Counted from the first letter of the stretch, positions 1 to 9,601 are shown. The stretch is DNA of 64,000 nucleotides from Janthinobacterium agaricidamnosum (GCF_003667705.1 NZ_CP033019.1:992001-1056000), one strand, 5' to 3'. Notes: generated by a model from the sequence alone, not told the origin. Made by a program: numbers and translations.

Positions 1-128
1 GCGCTGGCTGCCTGAGTCTACTCCGCCGTAGTTCCAAAGAGGGATTGCCAATCTGCCATGGTTGACATAAGCTTGCCGGCGGCACGCCCCGTGCCAGGCC
101 GGCGAGCCGTTCGCCATGAAAGTCCCTC

Positions 129-683
129 ATGCACAAGTTGGCAAGCGCAATACTGTTCGGCTGTTCCCTGTTTTCGGCAGGCATGGCGCTGGCGCAGACC
201 GCGCCCGCCGCACCGCCTGCGCCGCCCCACGTGGGCCGCCACGCCGCCACGCACGAGGATCTCCGCGCCATCGAGCAAGTCGTCGCCGACTTCCAGGCGG
301 CCCTGATCGCCAAGGATGTCAGGCTGCTGTCGTCGCTGATGTTGCACACGAATATCCTGTTCGCCTCGCCGGCCGACGATGCTTTCATCAAGAACATGCG
401 CGACACGACGGACGTCCACTTCGACGGCGTCGGGGCGGGTGGCTACGCCGCTTTCGCCAACTTCATCAAGCGCGAACCGCAGCGCACGGAAGAAAAATTC
501 TACAACGTCAAGATCACCCAGGACCGCCATGTGGCGTGGGTCAACTTCGACTACGAATTCCTCGTCGGCGGCAAATTGTCGAACTATGGCGCGGAAGCGT
601 GGCAGATGGTCAAGCGCGACGGCGACTGGAAAATCCTCAGCGTCGTCTGGTCCATGCATCCCGCCGCCGAGGCAGGAAAATAG
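129..683 (+). CDS. exported SnoaL/NTF2-like protein
   Basis: A 184-residue protein with a signal peptide (residues 1-22, cleavage after ALA-Q) and a short Ala/Pro-rich linker. The rest looks like a small NTF2/SnoaL alpha+beta barrel: an N-terminal helix (DLRAIEQVVADFQAAL) and a C-terminal strand pair ending in GDWKILSVVWS, the usual DUF4440-type ending. No catalytic residues can be assigned, so its substrate is unknown. It probably acts in the periplasm. It stands alone, with a convergent neighbour. The fold is inferred from sequence flavour. Confidence 0.7.
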   Translation: MHKLASAILFGCSLFSAGMALAQTAPAAPPAPPHVGRHAATHEDLRAIEQVVADFQAALIAKDVRLLSSLMLHTNILFASPADDAFIKNMRDTTDVHFDGVGAGGYAAFANFIKREPQRTEEKFYNVKITQDRHVAWVNFDYEFLVGGKLSNYGAEAWQMVKRDGDWKILSVVWSMHPAAEAGK

Positions 684-700
684 CCGCCCGCCATGCCGCG

Positions 701-1000
701 TCAGTCGCGCGGCAGCGCGCGGATTTCCACCGTGCCCCCTGCGTTCAGTACGGGGTTTCCGATCAACAATTTTTTTGCATCGTCTATACTTTCAGCTTGC
801 ACACGTAGATAGCCTGACAAGTGTGGCGTGACCGCTCTGGCCTGGCCTGAGCGGTGCACGCAGATGCCGGGCCCGATGGAGCTGCCACCGCAGAAGCGGC
901 CACTGGCCCTGAGCATGGCAAAGTAGTCTTCCCAGGCGGACGTGGCGACGTCCATCGGTGTTTCCGTGTCGTCATGCATGAAGATGATGTAGTCATTCAT
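701..1000 (-). CDS. YCII-related domain protein
   Basis: A 99-residue cytoplasmic protein with the YCII/DGPF pattern: start MNDYIIFMHDD, a central region with SGRFCGGSSIGPG, and an ending IDDAKKLLIGNPVLNAGG. YCII-like proteins are small ferredoxin-like folds, often near sigma factors, with mostly unknown function. GGAG lies 7 nt before the ATG, which supports this start. It converges with the exported SnoaL-like gene. Confidence 0.75.
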   Translation of the reverse strand: MNDYIIFMHDDTETPMDVATSAWEDYFAMLRASGRFCGGSSIGPGICVHRSGQARAVTPHLSGYLRVQAESIDDAKKLLIGNPVLNAGGTVEIRALPRD

Positions 1001-1137
1001 CCTTTTTCTCCTGTGCCGCGTGATAAAAAGAGAGCTGAATTGAGTATCCTGAGCAATCGCGAGCGCATGGTTTTACCCTCACCGCGTCAGTCCGTAGAGA
1101 CAAGCTGTCCGGCCATGTCATTTTTGGAGCGCACATC

Positions 1138-1392
1138 GTGCCGATAAAGTATGTTGATTTTTATGAGGTGAATTACACGGCAGAGCGCTTGCGGGGCTGC
1201 AAGCTATGGGGCGCGTACGTCGCCATCTATGCCCCTTCGCCCAACCCCATGCACCGGGTGAACCTGGTGAAAAAGCGCCGGGTGTCGGCCGACCATCAGT
1301 TTACAACGGAAGCCGATGCCATGGCGGAAGCGGGCGAGGCGGCCGTCAAACTGGTCGAGCGGCGCCAGCGCCGCTATGTCTTCCACCCCTGA
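1138..1392 (+). CDS. conserved hypothetical protein, 84 aa
   Basis: Not recognised. The protein starts at GTG with a GGAG box about 8 nt upstream. It is basic, has no signal peptide or membrane segment, and ends in a charged helix (EAAVKLVERRQRRYVFHP). Its last 19 bp overlap the tail of the convergent Trp-rich protein gene. Codon use resembles the neighbours, so it is probably real. Confidence 0.55.
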   Translation: MPIKYVDFYEVNYTAERLRGCKLWGAYVAIYAPSPNPMHRVNLVKKRRVSADHQFTTEADAMAEAGEAAVKLVERRQRRYVFHP

Positions 1393-1613
1393 TGCCACTG
1401 CGCGGTATCCTGCAGCGCGCGCCAGGGCAGGATGTGCACGCGGCCCGAATGCACGGCTTCCAGTTCCACGTGCGTGGCCGGTTCATCCGGCGTGGCCGGG
1501 GCGCACAGCTTGATGACGAGAAAATGTTTTTCCTTGTTGACGGGCGTGACGGCGGTCCATTTGCTGTTGAGTAACTTGTTCGGGCGCAAGTTATTGCGAT
1601 TGACAAGGTGCAT
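1374..1613 (-). CDS. TIGR02450-type Trp-rich protein
   Basis: A 79-residue protein with the hallmarks of the small Trp-rich family TIGR02450: an N-terminal NPxKLLxSKWTAVxPVNKEKHF-like block, a central VELEAV strand, and conserved Trp residues in the C-terminal WRALQD and WHQGWK. The function of the family is unknown; it is cytoplasmic and common in proteobacteria. It is divergent from the nicotinamidase-like gene, and the shared intergenic region is only about 70 bp. Confidence 0.8.
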   Translation of the reverse strand: MHLVNRNNLRPNKLLNSKWTAVTPVNKEKHFLVIKLCAPATPDEPATHVELEAVHSGRVHILPWRALQDTAQWHQGWKT

Positions 1614-1685
1614 GGCGGTCTCCGGATTGGCGTGATGGCGATGTTGCCATTATCATGCAACTTCCTGCCACGCACGAGGACCGCC

Positions 1686-2549
1686 ATGAAACGCCAGCTG
1701 CACTTGCTCGTCATCGACCCGCAAAACGATTTTTGCGACTTGCCCGCTACCTGGCTGCCGCCCGATGCGGCACCGGCCTTGGCCGTGCCCGGCGCCCACG
1801 CCGACATGCTGCGCGTAGCGCAGCTGATCCGCGAAGGGGGCGGCGGCTTGACGCAGATCAGCGTAACGCTTGACGCCCACCACCGCTACGACATCGCCCA
1901 CCCCGCCTTCTGGCGCACGGGCGATGGCGGCGCCGTGCCGCCGTTTACGCAGATCAGCGCCCAGCAAGTGCGCGACCGCCTGTTCTTGCCCGCCGCCAGC
2001 GGCGCCTTGCCGCGCGCGCTGGCTTACCTCGATGCCTTGCAGCAGGCGGGACGCTACCAGCTGATGGTGTGGCCCGTGCACTGCGAGATCGGCAGCTGGG
2101 GCCAGAATATCCACGCGGCCGCGCGCGCCGCCTACAACGCCTGGGAAGTGGCCAACTTGCAAGTGGTGGCCAAGCTGAGCAAGGGTTCCAATCCGTGGAC
2201 CGAGCATTACTCGGCCGTCATGGCGGAAGTGCCCGATGCGCAGGATGCAGCCACCCAGCTCAACCGTGCATTCCTCGACACCTTGCTGCCGGCGCAGCAA
2301 CTCTACATCTGCGGCGAAGCGGGCAGCCATTGTGTCAAAGCCAGCACCGAGCACATCGCCGATTACCTGGAAGCGCAGCAAGGCAAGGGGGCCCTGTCGC
2401 GCCTGGTCTTGCTGACGGACTGCATGAGCCCCGTCACGGGCTTTGCCGCGCAGCAGCGCGACTTCCTTGCCGCCATGCATGAGCGCGGCGCGCGGCTGGC
2501 CACATCCACCGAGGTCGTGCCTGAATTGCTGGCCAACGCAGGCGATTGA
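1686..2549 (+). CDS. cysteine hydrolase, nicotinamidase-like
   Basis: Isochorismatase-fold hydrolase of 287 aa. The catalytic Asp is in IDPQNDFC near the N-terminus and the nucleophilic Cys in [11 protein letters not shown] near the C-terminus. The Lys of the triad is probably in the [10 protein letters not shown] segment. It is longer than classical PncA (about 210 aa), so it belongs to a separate branch. The ATG at the [11 protein letters not shown] start is preferred because upstream in-frame codons lie outside the fold. The gene lies 80 bp before pncB, so nicotinamide to nicotinate conversion feeding NAD salvage is the likely role; that substrate is inferred. Confidence 0.75.
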   Translation: MKRQLHLLVIDPQNDFCDLPATWLPPDAAPALAVPGAHADMLRVAQLIREGGGGLTQISVTLDAHHRYDIAHPAFWRTGDGGAVPPFTQISAQQVRDRLFLPAASGALPRALAYLDALQQAGRYQLMVWPVHCEIGSWGQNIHAAARAAYNAWEVANLQVVAKLSKGSNPWTEHYSAVMAEVPDAQDAATQLNRAFLDTLLPAQQLYICGEAGSHCVKASTEHIADYLEAQQGKGALSRLVLLTDCMSPVTGFAAQQRDFLAAMHERGARLATSTEVVPELLANAGD

Positions 2550-2628
2550 TGCTTTCCTGCAAGCGAACCCTGCTGAAATGCTTGCGGTGGCGTACTATTC
2601 TGGCTTCAGGAAGTTGGAGAAAACACAC

Positions 2629-3819
2629 ATGACCCCGATAGTGCGCAGTTTGCTGGAAACCGATCTGTATAAATTTACAATGTGGCAAGCCTTGCTGCAC
2701 GGTCATCCGAATACCCATACCGAATACGAATTTGTCTGCCGCAACGCCACTGCCTTTCCCCTGGCCGAACTGAAGGGCGAGCTGGAAGAACAGCTCGACC
2801 ACCTGTGTTCGATGTCGTTTGCCGACGACGAGCTGGCCTATTTGCGCACCTTGCGTTTCATGAAGAGCGATTTCGTCGATTTTTTGACGGTGTTCCGCTT
2901 CCAGAGAAAATTCATCGACGTCAGCACGGACGGCGACACCCTGATCGTGCATGCGGCCGGGCCGCAGGTGCACGTGATGGGTTTCGAGATTTTCGTACTG
3001 TACATCATCAACGAACTGTATTTCCGCCGCTTCGACCTCGATGCGGCCATGCGCGAAGGGCGCCACCGCCTGGGCTTGAAAGTGGCGGCCGTCAAGGAAT
3101 TCGGCAAGCTGCCGCGGCGCAAGCATCCGTTTGAATTTTCCGATTTCGGCGTGCGCCGGCGTTTTTCCGGTGCCTGGCATGACGAGGTGGTGCAACGGCT
3201 GGCGCGCGAAGTGCCCGAATACTTCAAGGGCACGTCGAATGTCTACCTGGCGAAAAAGCTCGGCATCGTGCCGATCGGCACCATGGCGCATGAATACATG
3301 CAGTCGTTCCAGTCCTTCGGCGTGCGCCTGCGCGACTTTCAAAAGGCGGCCTTGGAAGACTGGGTGCAGGAATACCGCGGCGACCTGGGCATCGCCCTGA
3401 CGGACGTGGTCGGCATGGATGCCTTTTTGGCCGACTTCGACCTGTATTTCGCCAAGCTGTTCGACGGCTTGCGCCACGATTCGGGCGACCCCGTCGAGTG
3501 GGGCGAGAAGGCGCTGGCCCACTATGCGGCCCTGCGCATCGACGCCAACACCAAGCGCCTCGTGTTTTCCGACGGCCTGGACCTGGACAAGGCGTTTGCC
3601 CTGTACCAGCACTTCGCCGACCGCATCATGACGGGCTTTGGCATCGGCACCAATCTCACCAACGACGTCGGTTTGACGCCGCTCAACATCGTCATGAAAC
3701 TGGTGCGCTGCAATGGCCAGTCCGTGGCGAAATTGTCGGATTCACCGGGCAAGACCCTGTGCAAGGATGAAACCTTCCTCGCGTATCTGCGGCAGGTGTT
3801 CCATCATCCTGCCGTCTAA
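2629..3819 (+). CDS. pncB: nicotinate phosphoribosyltransferase
   Basis: Converts nicotinate and PRPP to nicotinate mononucleotide in the Preiss-Handler NAD salvage route. Its 396 aa match the usual length of about 400. The N-terminus [14 protein letters not shown], the segment [22 protein letters not shown] (with the phosphorylatable His) and the C-terminal RHDSGDP and GIGTNLTND motifs are diagnostic. The ATG has GGAGA 8 nt upstream. It follows the nicotinamidase-like hydrolase, forming a probable salvage pair. Confidence 0.95.
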   Translation: MTPIVRSLLETDLYKFTMWQALLHGHPNTHTEYEFVCRNATAFPLAELKGELEEQLDHLCSMSFADDELAYLRTLRFMKSDFVDFLTVFRFQRKFIDVSTDGDTLIVHAAGPQVHVMGFEIFVLYIINELYFRRFDLDAAMREGRHRLGLKVAAVKEFGKLPRRKHPFEFSDFGVRRRFSGAWHDEVVQRLAREVPEYFKGTSNVYLAKKLGIVPIGTMAHEYMQSFQSFGVRLRDFQKAALEDWVQEYRGDLGIALTDVVGMDAFLADFDLYFAKLFDGLRHDSGDPVEWGEKALAHYAALRIDANTKRLVFSDGLDLDKAFALYQHFADRIMTGFGIGTNLTNDVGLTPLNIVMKLVRCNGQSVAKLSDSPGKTLCKDETFLAYLRQVFHHPAV

Positions 3820-3846
3820 GCTGCGCCCAGCCGCCTATGCGTGGCG

Positions 3847-3901
3847 TAGGTCGGATTAGCGGGGCCGCCGAGGCGTGGCAAAGCCGCGCGTAATCGAACA
3901 A
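3847..3901 (+). repeat. degenerate REP-like palindromic repeat
   Basis: Begins GTAGGTCGGATTAGC and ends GCGTAATCGAACA. This is a diverged copy of the repeat family whose better copies lie at 20.5 and 26.5-26.8 kb (GTAGGTCGGCTTAGC / GCGTAAGCCGACA). It sits just after pncB and could form a stem that protects or ends the message. Confidence 0.6.
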
Positions 3902-3975
3902 TTGCGCGGACAACTGCGCGGACAACTGCGCGGCCAAGTCCGCCGACAAACTCGCCGACAAGCTGGGCGGGCAGA
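3901..3975. repeat. imperfect 12-bp tandem repeats
   Basis: About six units based on TGCGCGGACAAC; the first two are identical and later ones diverge (for example CTCGCCGACAAG). It lies between pncB and the monooxygenase gene. No coding function is assigned. Confidence 0.6.
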
Positions 3976-4000
3976 CGGCGTGCCGTGTGCAACCCCCGGC

Positions 4001-4300
4001 TTAAAACCCCGTCACCACCGTGTTCATGTGCTCGACCTGGGGCGGGGCGGCAAAGAATTCGCCCACCAGGCCGCGCCAGGCCTGGAAGTCGTCGCTGCCG
4101 CGGAAATGCACGGTATGGTCTTCCAGGGTCGTCCAGCCGACCACCAGGCGGTAGGCGTCGCCGTTTTCGATCGAGCGCTCCAGGCGCATCGATTCGCAGC
4201 CGCGCGCGCGCTGGAACAGGGGGACGGCTTTCGCTACAGCCGCTTCGAAGGCTTCATGCGTGGCCGATTTGATCTGGATGTGGGCAATTTCAAAAATCAT
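4001..4300 (-). CDS. antibiotic biosynthesis monooxygenase (ABM) family protein
   Basis: A 99-residue ferredoxin-like protein of the ABM/YgiN type: MIFEIAHIQIK start, the AAVAKAVPLFQRARGCESMRLERSIE segment typical of the family, then YRLVVGWTTLEDHTVHFR and a C-terminal helix. Members act as small dimeric oxygenases or haem/quinol-related proteins; no cofactor ligand can be named here. The ATG at MIFEIAH is chosen because the family normally begins at this strand; a longer upstream reading would add an unlikely tail. Confidence 0.75.
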   Translation of the reverse strand: MIFEIAHIQIKSATHEAFEAAVAKAVPLFQRARGCESMRLERSIENGDAYRLVVGWTTLEDHTVHFRGSDDFQAWRGLVGEFFAAPPQVEHMNTVVTGF

Positions 4301-4366
4301 GGCAATTTCCGCTATGGAATGAAGGAACGGTGATCTTGCCATAATTTCGCCGTGCAGGGGAGGGCG

Positions 4367-4801
4367 TCAGCCCGCCAGCGCCGGTGTGCCTGCATCGGCG
4401 CGCCGGCTGCCCGCGTGGCTGGCCGTGCGCTGTTCGATGTCGCAGCCATTGCATGCCTGCACGATGGCGTGCGCGCGTTCCTGCTCCTGCGGATCGCGGA
4501 CGGCGACAATGAGGCGCACCATGCCGCGAAACGCCGTCTTGCCGTAGTTACGCCGGTACATATGGTTGTCGCCGCCGAACAGGGCGTTGATCGCGCGTTC
4601 CAGCCGGCTGGTCATGGTGTCGCGGTTGCCGACCGTAAAATTGCCCTGCACGGGGCCGGCCTCGTCGTCGCCCGCGTCCAGTTGCACGGCGTGAGGAGGA
4701 AAGCCTTCGGCCAGCAAGCGGATGCGGGCGCGCTCCGCATCGGGGAAATGGTCGAAGATACGTATCAGCGTGCTGTCGCCGCTGTTTGTGCTGCTGTCCA
4801 T
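4367..4801 (-). CDS. hypothetical protein, possible general-stress-type domain
   Basis: 144 aa, not firmly recognised. The N-terminal half (LIRIFDHFPDAERARIRLLAEGFPP, then VQLDAG) resembles the heat-induced stress protein fold in which a small domain senses Gly-rich stretches. The second half (RGMVRLIVAVRDPQEQERAHAIVQACNGCDIEQR) has a betaalpha repeat. The ATG at MDSSTNSG has AAAGG about 9 nt upstream and is preferred over an upstream TTG. No membrane segment. Cytosolic, function unknown. Confidence 0.6.
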   Translation of the reverse strand: MDSSTNSGDSTLIRIFDHFPDAERARIRLLAEGFPPHAVQLDAGDDEAGPVQGNFTVGNRDTMTSRLERAINALFGGDNHMYRRNYGKTAFRGMVRLIVAVRDPQEQERAHAIVQACNGCDIEQRTASHAGSRRADAGTPALAG

Positions 4802-4972
4802 GGCCCGGCCTTTCAAGGAGGTGTACCTGATTTGACCGGCGAGCCTGTAAAAAATTCTGCCTCAGCCTGTAAAATCCTCGATCAAGGCGCAAAAGTTTGA
4901 TAAATATCCAGTATGGCTACCAAGTCGCGCTAAGATACGTCTTGCGGAATCAATCTTTCATAGGAGAACTAA

Positions 4973-5554
4973 ATGGCAGCGAAGAAAATTCTGTTTTTGA
5001 CCGGCGATTTTGCAGAAGATTATGAAACGATGGTGCCGTTCCAGGCCCTGCTGATGCTCGGCCATGCCGTGCACGCCGTCTGTCCCGGCAAGAAGAGCGG
5101 CGAGACGATCAAGACGGCCATCCACGATTTCGAGGGCGACCAGACCTACACGGAAAAACCGGGCCACCTGTTCACCTTGAACGCCAGCTTCGACGAGATC
5201 GACCCGGCCCACTACGACGCCGTGATGATCGCCGGCGGCCGCGCGCCCGAATATCTGCGCCTGAACGAGAAAGTCATCGCCGCCGTGCGCCATTTTGCCG
5301 AGGCGGGCAAGCCCGTCGCGGCCGTCTGCCACGGCGCGCAATTGCTGGCCGCCGCCGACGTCATCCGCGGCAAGCGCATTTCCGCCTATCCCGCCTGCGC
5401 GCCGGAAGTGACACTGGCGGGCGGTACGTATGCCGACATCGCCGTCACGGACGCCGTCACCGATGGCCAGTTCGTCACGGCGCCCGCCTGGCCCGCGCAT
5501 CCGGCCTGGCTGGCGCAGTTCGTCAAGCTGCTCGGTACCGAGATCCATTTGTAA
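4973..5554 (+). CDS. DJ-1/PfpI family protein
   Basis: A 193-aa class I glutamine amidotransferase-like protein. The nucleophile elbow is AAVCHGAQ with Cys119, and an acidic residue in GDFAEDYE is positioned to support it, as in PfpI, YajL and Hsp31 relatives. Members act as proteases, glyoxalases or deglycases, so the reaction here cannot be fixed. The ATG has AGGAGA 6 nt upstream. It lies before the two-component genes on the same strand but with its own upstream gap. Confidence 0.85.
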   Translation: MAAKKILFLTGDFAEDYETMVPFQALLMLGHAVHAVCPGKKSGETIKTAIHDFEGDQTYTEKPGHLFTLNASFDEIDPAHYDAVMIAGGRAPEYLRLNEKVIAAVRHFAEAGKPVAAVCHGAQLLAAADVIRGKRISAYPACAPEVTLAGGTYADIAVTDAVTDGQFVTAPAWPAHPAWLAQFVKLLGTEIHL

Positions 5555-5618
5555 CCTTCACCAGTCCGGCAGGCCGCAGCGCTTGCCGGGCGCACCACTT
5601 TTCAGATTCGAGTTTTTC

Positions 5619-6851
5619 ATGCATGCGCCGCGCAGTCAACCTTCCCGCAAACAACTTCCAGCGTCGCGCTGGCGCCAGCGCCGCCTGGCGCAAGCCGCAT
5701 CGGGCCTGAGCGCCGCGCAGGAGCGCCAGCTGGCCACCCTGCATGACATTTCCACCTTGCTGGCGGGACAGCACGCCATCGATGCGCTGTGCCGCGGCTT
5801 CCTGCGCCACGTGATGCAGTTCGCGCAAGCCGAAGGCGGTACCGTGCGCATCCTCGATCCGCAGCACGATACCGTGCATATCATCGTGCACGAAGGCATT
5901 TCCGACGCGATGGTGGAAGAGGAACATTGCATCCGCAACAACGATTGCCTGTGTGGCGCAGCCGTGGCGCAGGGCGTGATCCAGATCCGCGATTTCCGCC
6001 AGGTCGAAGCGCTGCAGCGCTACCGTTGCCAGGACGAAGGCTTTATCGCCATCGCCGTCTTTCCCATCCTCGCGCGCGACCAGGTGGTGGGCAGCTTTTC
6101 GCTGCACTTTGCGCAGCCACAAGCCGTGCAGGCGCAGCAGCAGGGCTGGCTGGAGACGCTGGGCCAGAGCCTGGGCATCGCCATCGAAAACCAGCGCCTG
6201 ATCGCGCGCGAAAAGGAATTTGCCGTGGCGCGCGAACGCAGCCTGCTGGCCGAGGGCTTGCATGACAGTATCGCGCAAAGCCTGAACTTCATCAGCCTGC
6301 AAGTGCAGATGCTCGACGATTCCGTGCGCCGGGGCCAGCTCGACGAGGCGGCCGAAGTGTTGCCGCTGATGCGCATGGGCGTCGAACAAAGCTACCAGGA
6401 CGTGCGTGAATTGCTCGTCAATTTCCGCACGCGCTGGCATGGCAGCGACCTCGAAAGCAAACTCAGCGAAGTGCTGGCCAAGTTCGAGCTGCAGACGGGT
6501 GTCGCCGGCACCCTGGAGATGAGCGGCAATGGCGCGCCGCTGGCGCCCGAGCAGCAGTTGCAGATCCTGTTCATCGTGCAGGAAGCGCTGTCGAATATCC
6601 GCAAGCACGCGCAGGCGAGCAATGTGGCGCTGCGCGTGGAAAACGGGCGCGATTTTGCGCTGCAGGTGCGCGACGATGGCGAAGGCTTTGCCGCCAACCT
6701 GCGCGACAAGAAAACGGAATTGCAGATCGGCTTGCGTATCATGCAGGAACGGGCCGAGCGGCTCGGTGCGCAATTTGCCATCGACAGCACGCCCGGCGGC
6801 GGCACGACGATCTCGCTGGCCTTGCCGGCGGCGCGGCGCCAGGCCGCGTAA
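5619..6851 (+). CDS. GAF-domain sensor histidine kinase, NarX-type
   Basis: 410 aa and soluble, with no membrane segment. A GAF domain spans roughly residues 40-195 and includes a Cys pair in CIRNNDCLCG that might bind a ligand or metal. A HisKA_3 dimerisation domain follows with the phosphorylatable His215 in LLAEGLHDSIAQ, then an HATPase_c domain with N-box EALSNIRKHA and G-box DDGEGF. It autophosphorylates and donates to the NarL-like regulator 53 bp downstream. The signal is unknown; the soluble GAF layout argues for an intracellular cue such as redox or NO. Confidence 0.88.
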   Translation: MHAPRSQPSRKQLPASRWRQRRLAQAASGLSAAQERQLATLHDISTLLAGQHAIDALCRGFLRHVMQFAQAEGGTVRILDPQHDTVHIIVHEGISDAMVEEEHCIRNNDCLCGAAVAQGVIQIRDFRQVEALQRYRCQDEGFIAIAVFPILARDQVVGSFSLHFAQPQAVQAQQQGWLETLGQSLGIAIENQRLIAREKEFAVARERSLLAEGLHDSIAQSLNFISLQVQMLDDSVRRGQLDEAAEVLPLMRMGVEQSYQDVRELLVNFRTRWHGSDLESKLSEVLAKFELQTGVAGTLEMSGNGAPLAPEQQLQILFIVQEALSNIRKHAQASNVALRVENGRDFALQVRDDGEGFAANLRDKKTELQIGLRIMQERAERLGAQFAIDSTPGGGTTISLALPAARRQAA

Positions 6852-6904
6852 CAGATGATTCCGAATCTATTCCCGCTATTTATCAGGCTAAAGAAACAAA
6901 CATA

Positions 6905-7552
6905 GTGAACGCACCAATCAAAATCCTGCTGGTCGACGACCACACCTTGCTGCGCAGCGGCGTCAAGCTGCTGCTGCAGCGCAATCCTCAATTCCAGGTG
7001 GTGGGCGAGGCATCGAACGGGCTCGACGGCGTGCGCCTGACGGCCGAACTGCGGCCCGACGTGGTGCTGATGGACTTGAACATGCCCGGCGTAACAGGCG
7101 TCGAGGCGCTGCAGCTGATCTTGCAGGACATGCCGCAGATGGTCGTGCTGATGCTGACCGTGTCGGAAAACGCGGCCGACCTGGGCGCGGCCCTGCGCGC
7201 AGGCGCACGCGGCTACTTGCTGAAAAATATAGAAGCCGAGCAGCTGGGCCAGGCCATTTGCCGCGCCGCCGCCGGCGAATCCGTGATTGCCGACGCCATG
7301 ACGGCCAAGCTCGTGTCGCAGTTCCGCGCGGGGCAGAACGCGCCCCAGGCCGACTACGACAAATTGACGCCGCGCGAACGCGAAGCCATGGCCTGCCTGG
7401 CGCAAGGGCTGAGCAACAAGGAAATCGCGCGCCAGCTGGACGTGGCCGAAAGCACGGTGAAAATCCACGTGCAAAACATCCTCAAAAAGCTTAAGCTCAG
7501 CAGCCGCGTGCAGATCGCCGTGTATGCGGTCGAGCGCGAACTCGGTAAATAA
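6905..7552 (+). CDS. NarL/FixJ-family response regulator
   Basis: 215 aa with a GTG start. The receiver domain has the acid pair DD at 11-12, phospho-acceptor Asp57 in VLMDLNMPG, and the switch Lys in YLLKN. The LuxR/NarL helix-turn-helix (LTPREREAMACLAQGLSNKEIA, then STVKIHVQNILKKL) occupies about residues 147-210. It is the partner of the adjacent GAF kinase. A Crp/Fnr regulator gene follows, which suggests linked control of respiration or stress, but no target site was recognised. Confidence 0.92.
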   Translation: MNAPIKILLVDDHTLLRSGVKLLLQRNPQFQVVGEASNGLDGVRLTAELRPDVVLMDLNMPGVTGVEALQLILQDMPQMVVLMLTVSENAADLGAALRAGARGYLLKNIEAEQLGQAICRAAAGESVIADAMTAKLVSQFRAGQNAPQADYDKLTPREREAMACLAQGLSNKEIARQLDVAESTVKIHVQNILKKLKLSSRVQIAVYAVERELGK

Positions 7553-7718
7553 AGATCAAGCAAAGCGCAAATACCGTGCCAAAAAGCCACAAGGAATGCG
7601 CGATTGTTTGATCTGCATGGCGTTCCGGCCTAGACAACCCTAGTTCCTTTGACGTATGGCCTTGACCGTGCCTGCGCATTACACTCTTAGTCATTCGCTA
7701 ATCTAATAAGAGAGTGTC

Positions 7719-8414
7719 ATGCATAAGGTCAACGTCGATGGCTTGCTATCGAGCCAGGCTCTGTTCCGCCATATTTCCCCTTCGCAATTAGAGCAATTGC
7801 GCCAGGATGTCGTGCGTGTCGAAGTGGAAAAAGGCAAAGTGTTGTTCCGCAAGGGCGAAGTGGCGGAAGGCGCCTACGTGGTGGTCTTCGGCCTCGTCAA
7901 GCTCAGCGTGTTTTCCATGGAAGGGACGGACAAGGTCCTGGAACTGATCCGTCCGGGTCAGAGCTTCGGCGAAGCCATGATTTTCCTCGATGAACCATAC
8001 CCGTTCTGCGCCGAAGCGCTCGAACATTGTCTGCTGCTGCGCATCCCGCCGCATGCGCTGCTGCGCCTGCTGGACCAGTCGCCCCGCATCGCGCGCCAGA
8101 TGATGAACAGCCTGTCGCATCACCTGATGGGCTTCATTCGCAACGTGGAACGCTGCTCCGTGCAGAACGCCACCCAGCGCGTGGTCGAGTATCTGTTGCA
8201 GGCATCGGACCAGCAGCGTTCGAACGAAGTCAAGCTGGACCTGAAGAAAAGCTTATTGGCATCGTTTTTGAACCTGGCGCCCGCCACCCTGTCGCGCGTG
8301 CTGCACCAGCTGACGGACTTGCACCTGATTAAAGTCAGCGGTTCGCTGATCCAGATCCAGCCCGATGCACTGAAGACGTATCGCCACGGTTCCGCCGCGG
8401 CCATGCTGAACTAA
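7719..8414 (+). CDS. Crp/Fnr-family regulator
   Basis: 231 aa with an N-terminal cyclic-nucleotide-binding-type barrel (residues about 12-130, including GKVLFRKGEVAEGAYVVVFG and GQSFGEAMIF) and a C-terminal winged helix (LKKSLLASFLNLAPATLSRVLHQL). It lacks the N-terminal Cys cluster of Fnr, so oxygen sensing through an Fe-S cluster is unlikely; Dnr-like haem/NO sensing or another ligand is possible. It follows the NarX/NarL-like pair. Its last 4 bp overlap the tail of the convergent MFS gene. Confidence 0.85.
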   Translation: MHKVNVDGLLSSQALFRHISPSQLEQLRQDVVRVEVEKGKVLFRKGEVAEGAYVVVFGLVKLSVFSMEGTDKVLELIRPGQSFGEAMIFLDEPYPFCAEALEHCLLLRIPPHALLRLLDQSPRIARQMMNSLSHHLMGFIRNVERCSVQNATQRVVEYLLQASDQQRSNEVKLDLKKSLLASFLNLAPATLSRVLHQLTDLHLIKVSGSLIQIQPDALKTYRHGSAAAMLN

Positions 8415-9601
8415 GCTTTTTCAGCAGGCAAGGTCAGCCGCCAGAACAGCAGGGCGAGCAAGCTGACCGCCGCGCCCAGCGCGCATACCCCATGCCAGCC
8501 CGCCAGCGCATACACGCTGGTGGCGGCAATCGCACCGAGTCCGCTTCCCACCGCATAAAACAGCATGTAGCACGCCACCAGGCGGCTGTGCGCGTCGCTG
8601 TCCTGCTTGAAAATCAGGCTCTGGTTCGTCACGTGGATGGCCTGGCCCGCCAGGTCCAGCGCGATGATGCCGACGATCAAGGGCCACAGGGCCGCGCCGG
8701 CAAAACTGAGCGGCAGCCATGCGGCCAGCAGCAACAGCAGGGCCGCGCCCGTCGTCCACTGCGCGCGGCCATTGTCGGCCAGCGCCCCCGCACGCGCCGC
8801 GCCCAGCGCACCGATCACGCCCACTAACCCGAAGGCGCCGATGGCCGCATGGCCATAGCCTTGCGCCGTCAATGGCAGCACCAGCGCGCTCCAGAAGATA
8901 TTGAAGACGGCAAACATCAGCAGGGCCAGCATGCCGCGCACGCGCAGCACCTTGTTGTGCAACAGCATGTCCGCCATGGAGGCGAGCAGGGCGCCGTAGG
9001 CCAGCTTTTGATCGGATGGCTGCGCCGGCGGCAGCTTGCGCCACAGCAGCAACAGCAGGGCGCAGGCGATGGCTGCGGAAACAAAATACACGGCGCGCCA
9101 GTCGGCCAGGTCCGCCACCACGCCGGACAGGGTGCGCGCCAGCAGCAAGCCGATCACCACGCCGCCCTGCGCCATGCCGACGACCTTGCCCCGCTCATGG
9201 CTGGCCGCCGCGCTGGCCGCATAGGCGATCAAGCCTTGCGTCATGGCCGTGCCCAGCAAGCCCACCAGCAGCATGCCGCCCAGCAAGGCTGCCGTGGAAC
9301 GGGCGCAGCCCAGCGCCGCCAGCGAGACGGCAAGCAAGCCCAGCTGGAACAGGGTCAGGCGGCGCCGGTTCAGCATGTCGCCCAAGGGAACCAGCAGCAG
9401 CAGGGCCAGCGCGCAGCCGAGCTGCGTGGCCGTGATGACCATGCCGCTGGCGGCTTCCGTCATGCCGAACTCGTGCGCCAGGGTGGCGAGCAAAGGCTGG
9501 GCGTAATACACATTGGCCACGCTGAGGCCTGCCGCACAGGCAAACAGCCAGACGAGAGGGGAAGGAAGTGCTGCCGTGATGGGGGTGGTCGTGTCGCGCA
9601 T
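8411..9601 (-). CDS. MFS transporter, drug-efflux type
   Basis: 396 aa with about 12 hydrophobic helices and the MFS loop motif (PLGDMLNRRRLTL) after helix 2. Its flavour is that of YnfM/Bcr-like 12-helix exporters. It is divergent from the HxlR regulator, and the 20-nt inverted repeat between them makes control by that regulator likely. The ATG at MRDTTTP is chosen over an upstream TTG that would lie inside the repeat. Substrate unknown. Confidence 0.88.
   Translation of the reverse strand: MRDTTTPITAALPSPLVWLFACAAGLSVANVYYAQPLLATLAHEFGMTEAASGMVITATQLGCALALLLLVPLGDMLNRRRLTLFQLGLLAVSLAALGCARSTAALLGGMLLVGLLGTAMTQGLIAYAASAAASHERGKVVGMAQGGVVIGLLLARTLSGVVADLADWRAVYFVSAAIACALLLLLWRKLPPAQPSDQKLAYGALLASMADMLLHNKVLRVRGMLALLMFAVFNIFWSALVLPLTAQGYGHAAIGAFGLVGVIGALGAARAGALADNGRAQWTTGAALLLLLAAWLPLSFAGAALWPLIVGIIALDLAGQAIHVTNQSLIFKQDSDAHSRLVACYMLFYAVGSGLGAIAATSVYALAGWHGVCALGAAVSLLALLFWRLTLPAEKA

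Noticed and set aside
3901..3975. CRISPR-like array
   Set aside because: 12-bp units are contiguous with no spacers; no cas genes anywhere in the window.
5523..6773. Long minus-strand reading frame opposite the GAF histidine kinase
   Set aside because: His/Gln/Arg-rich shadow typical of GC-rich DNA; the plus strand has a complete kinase with all motifs.
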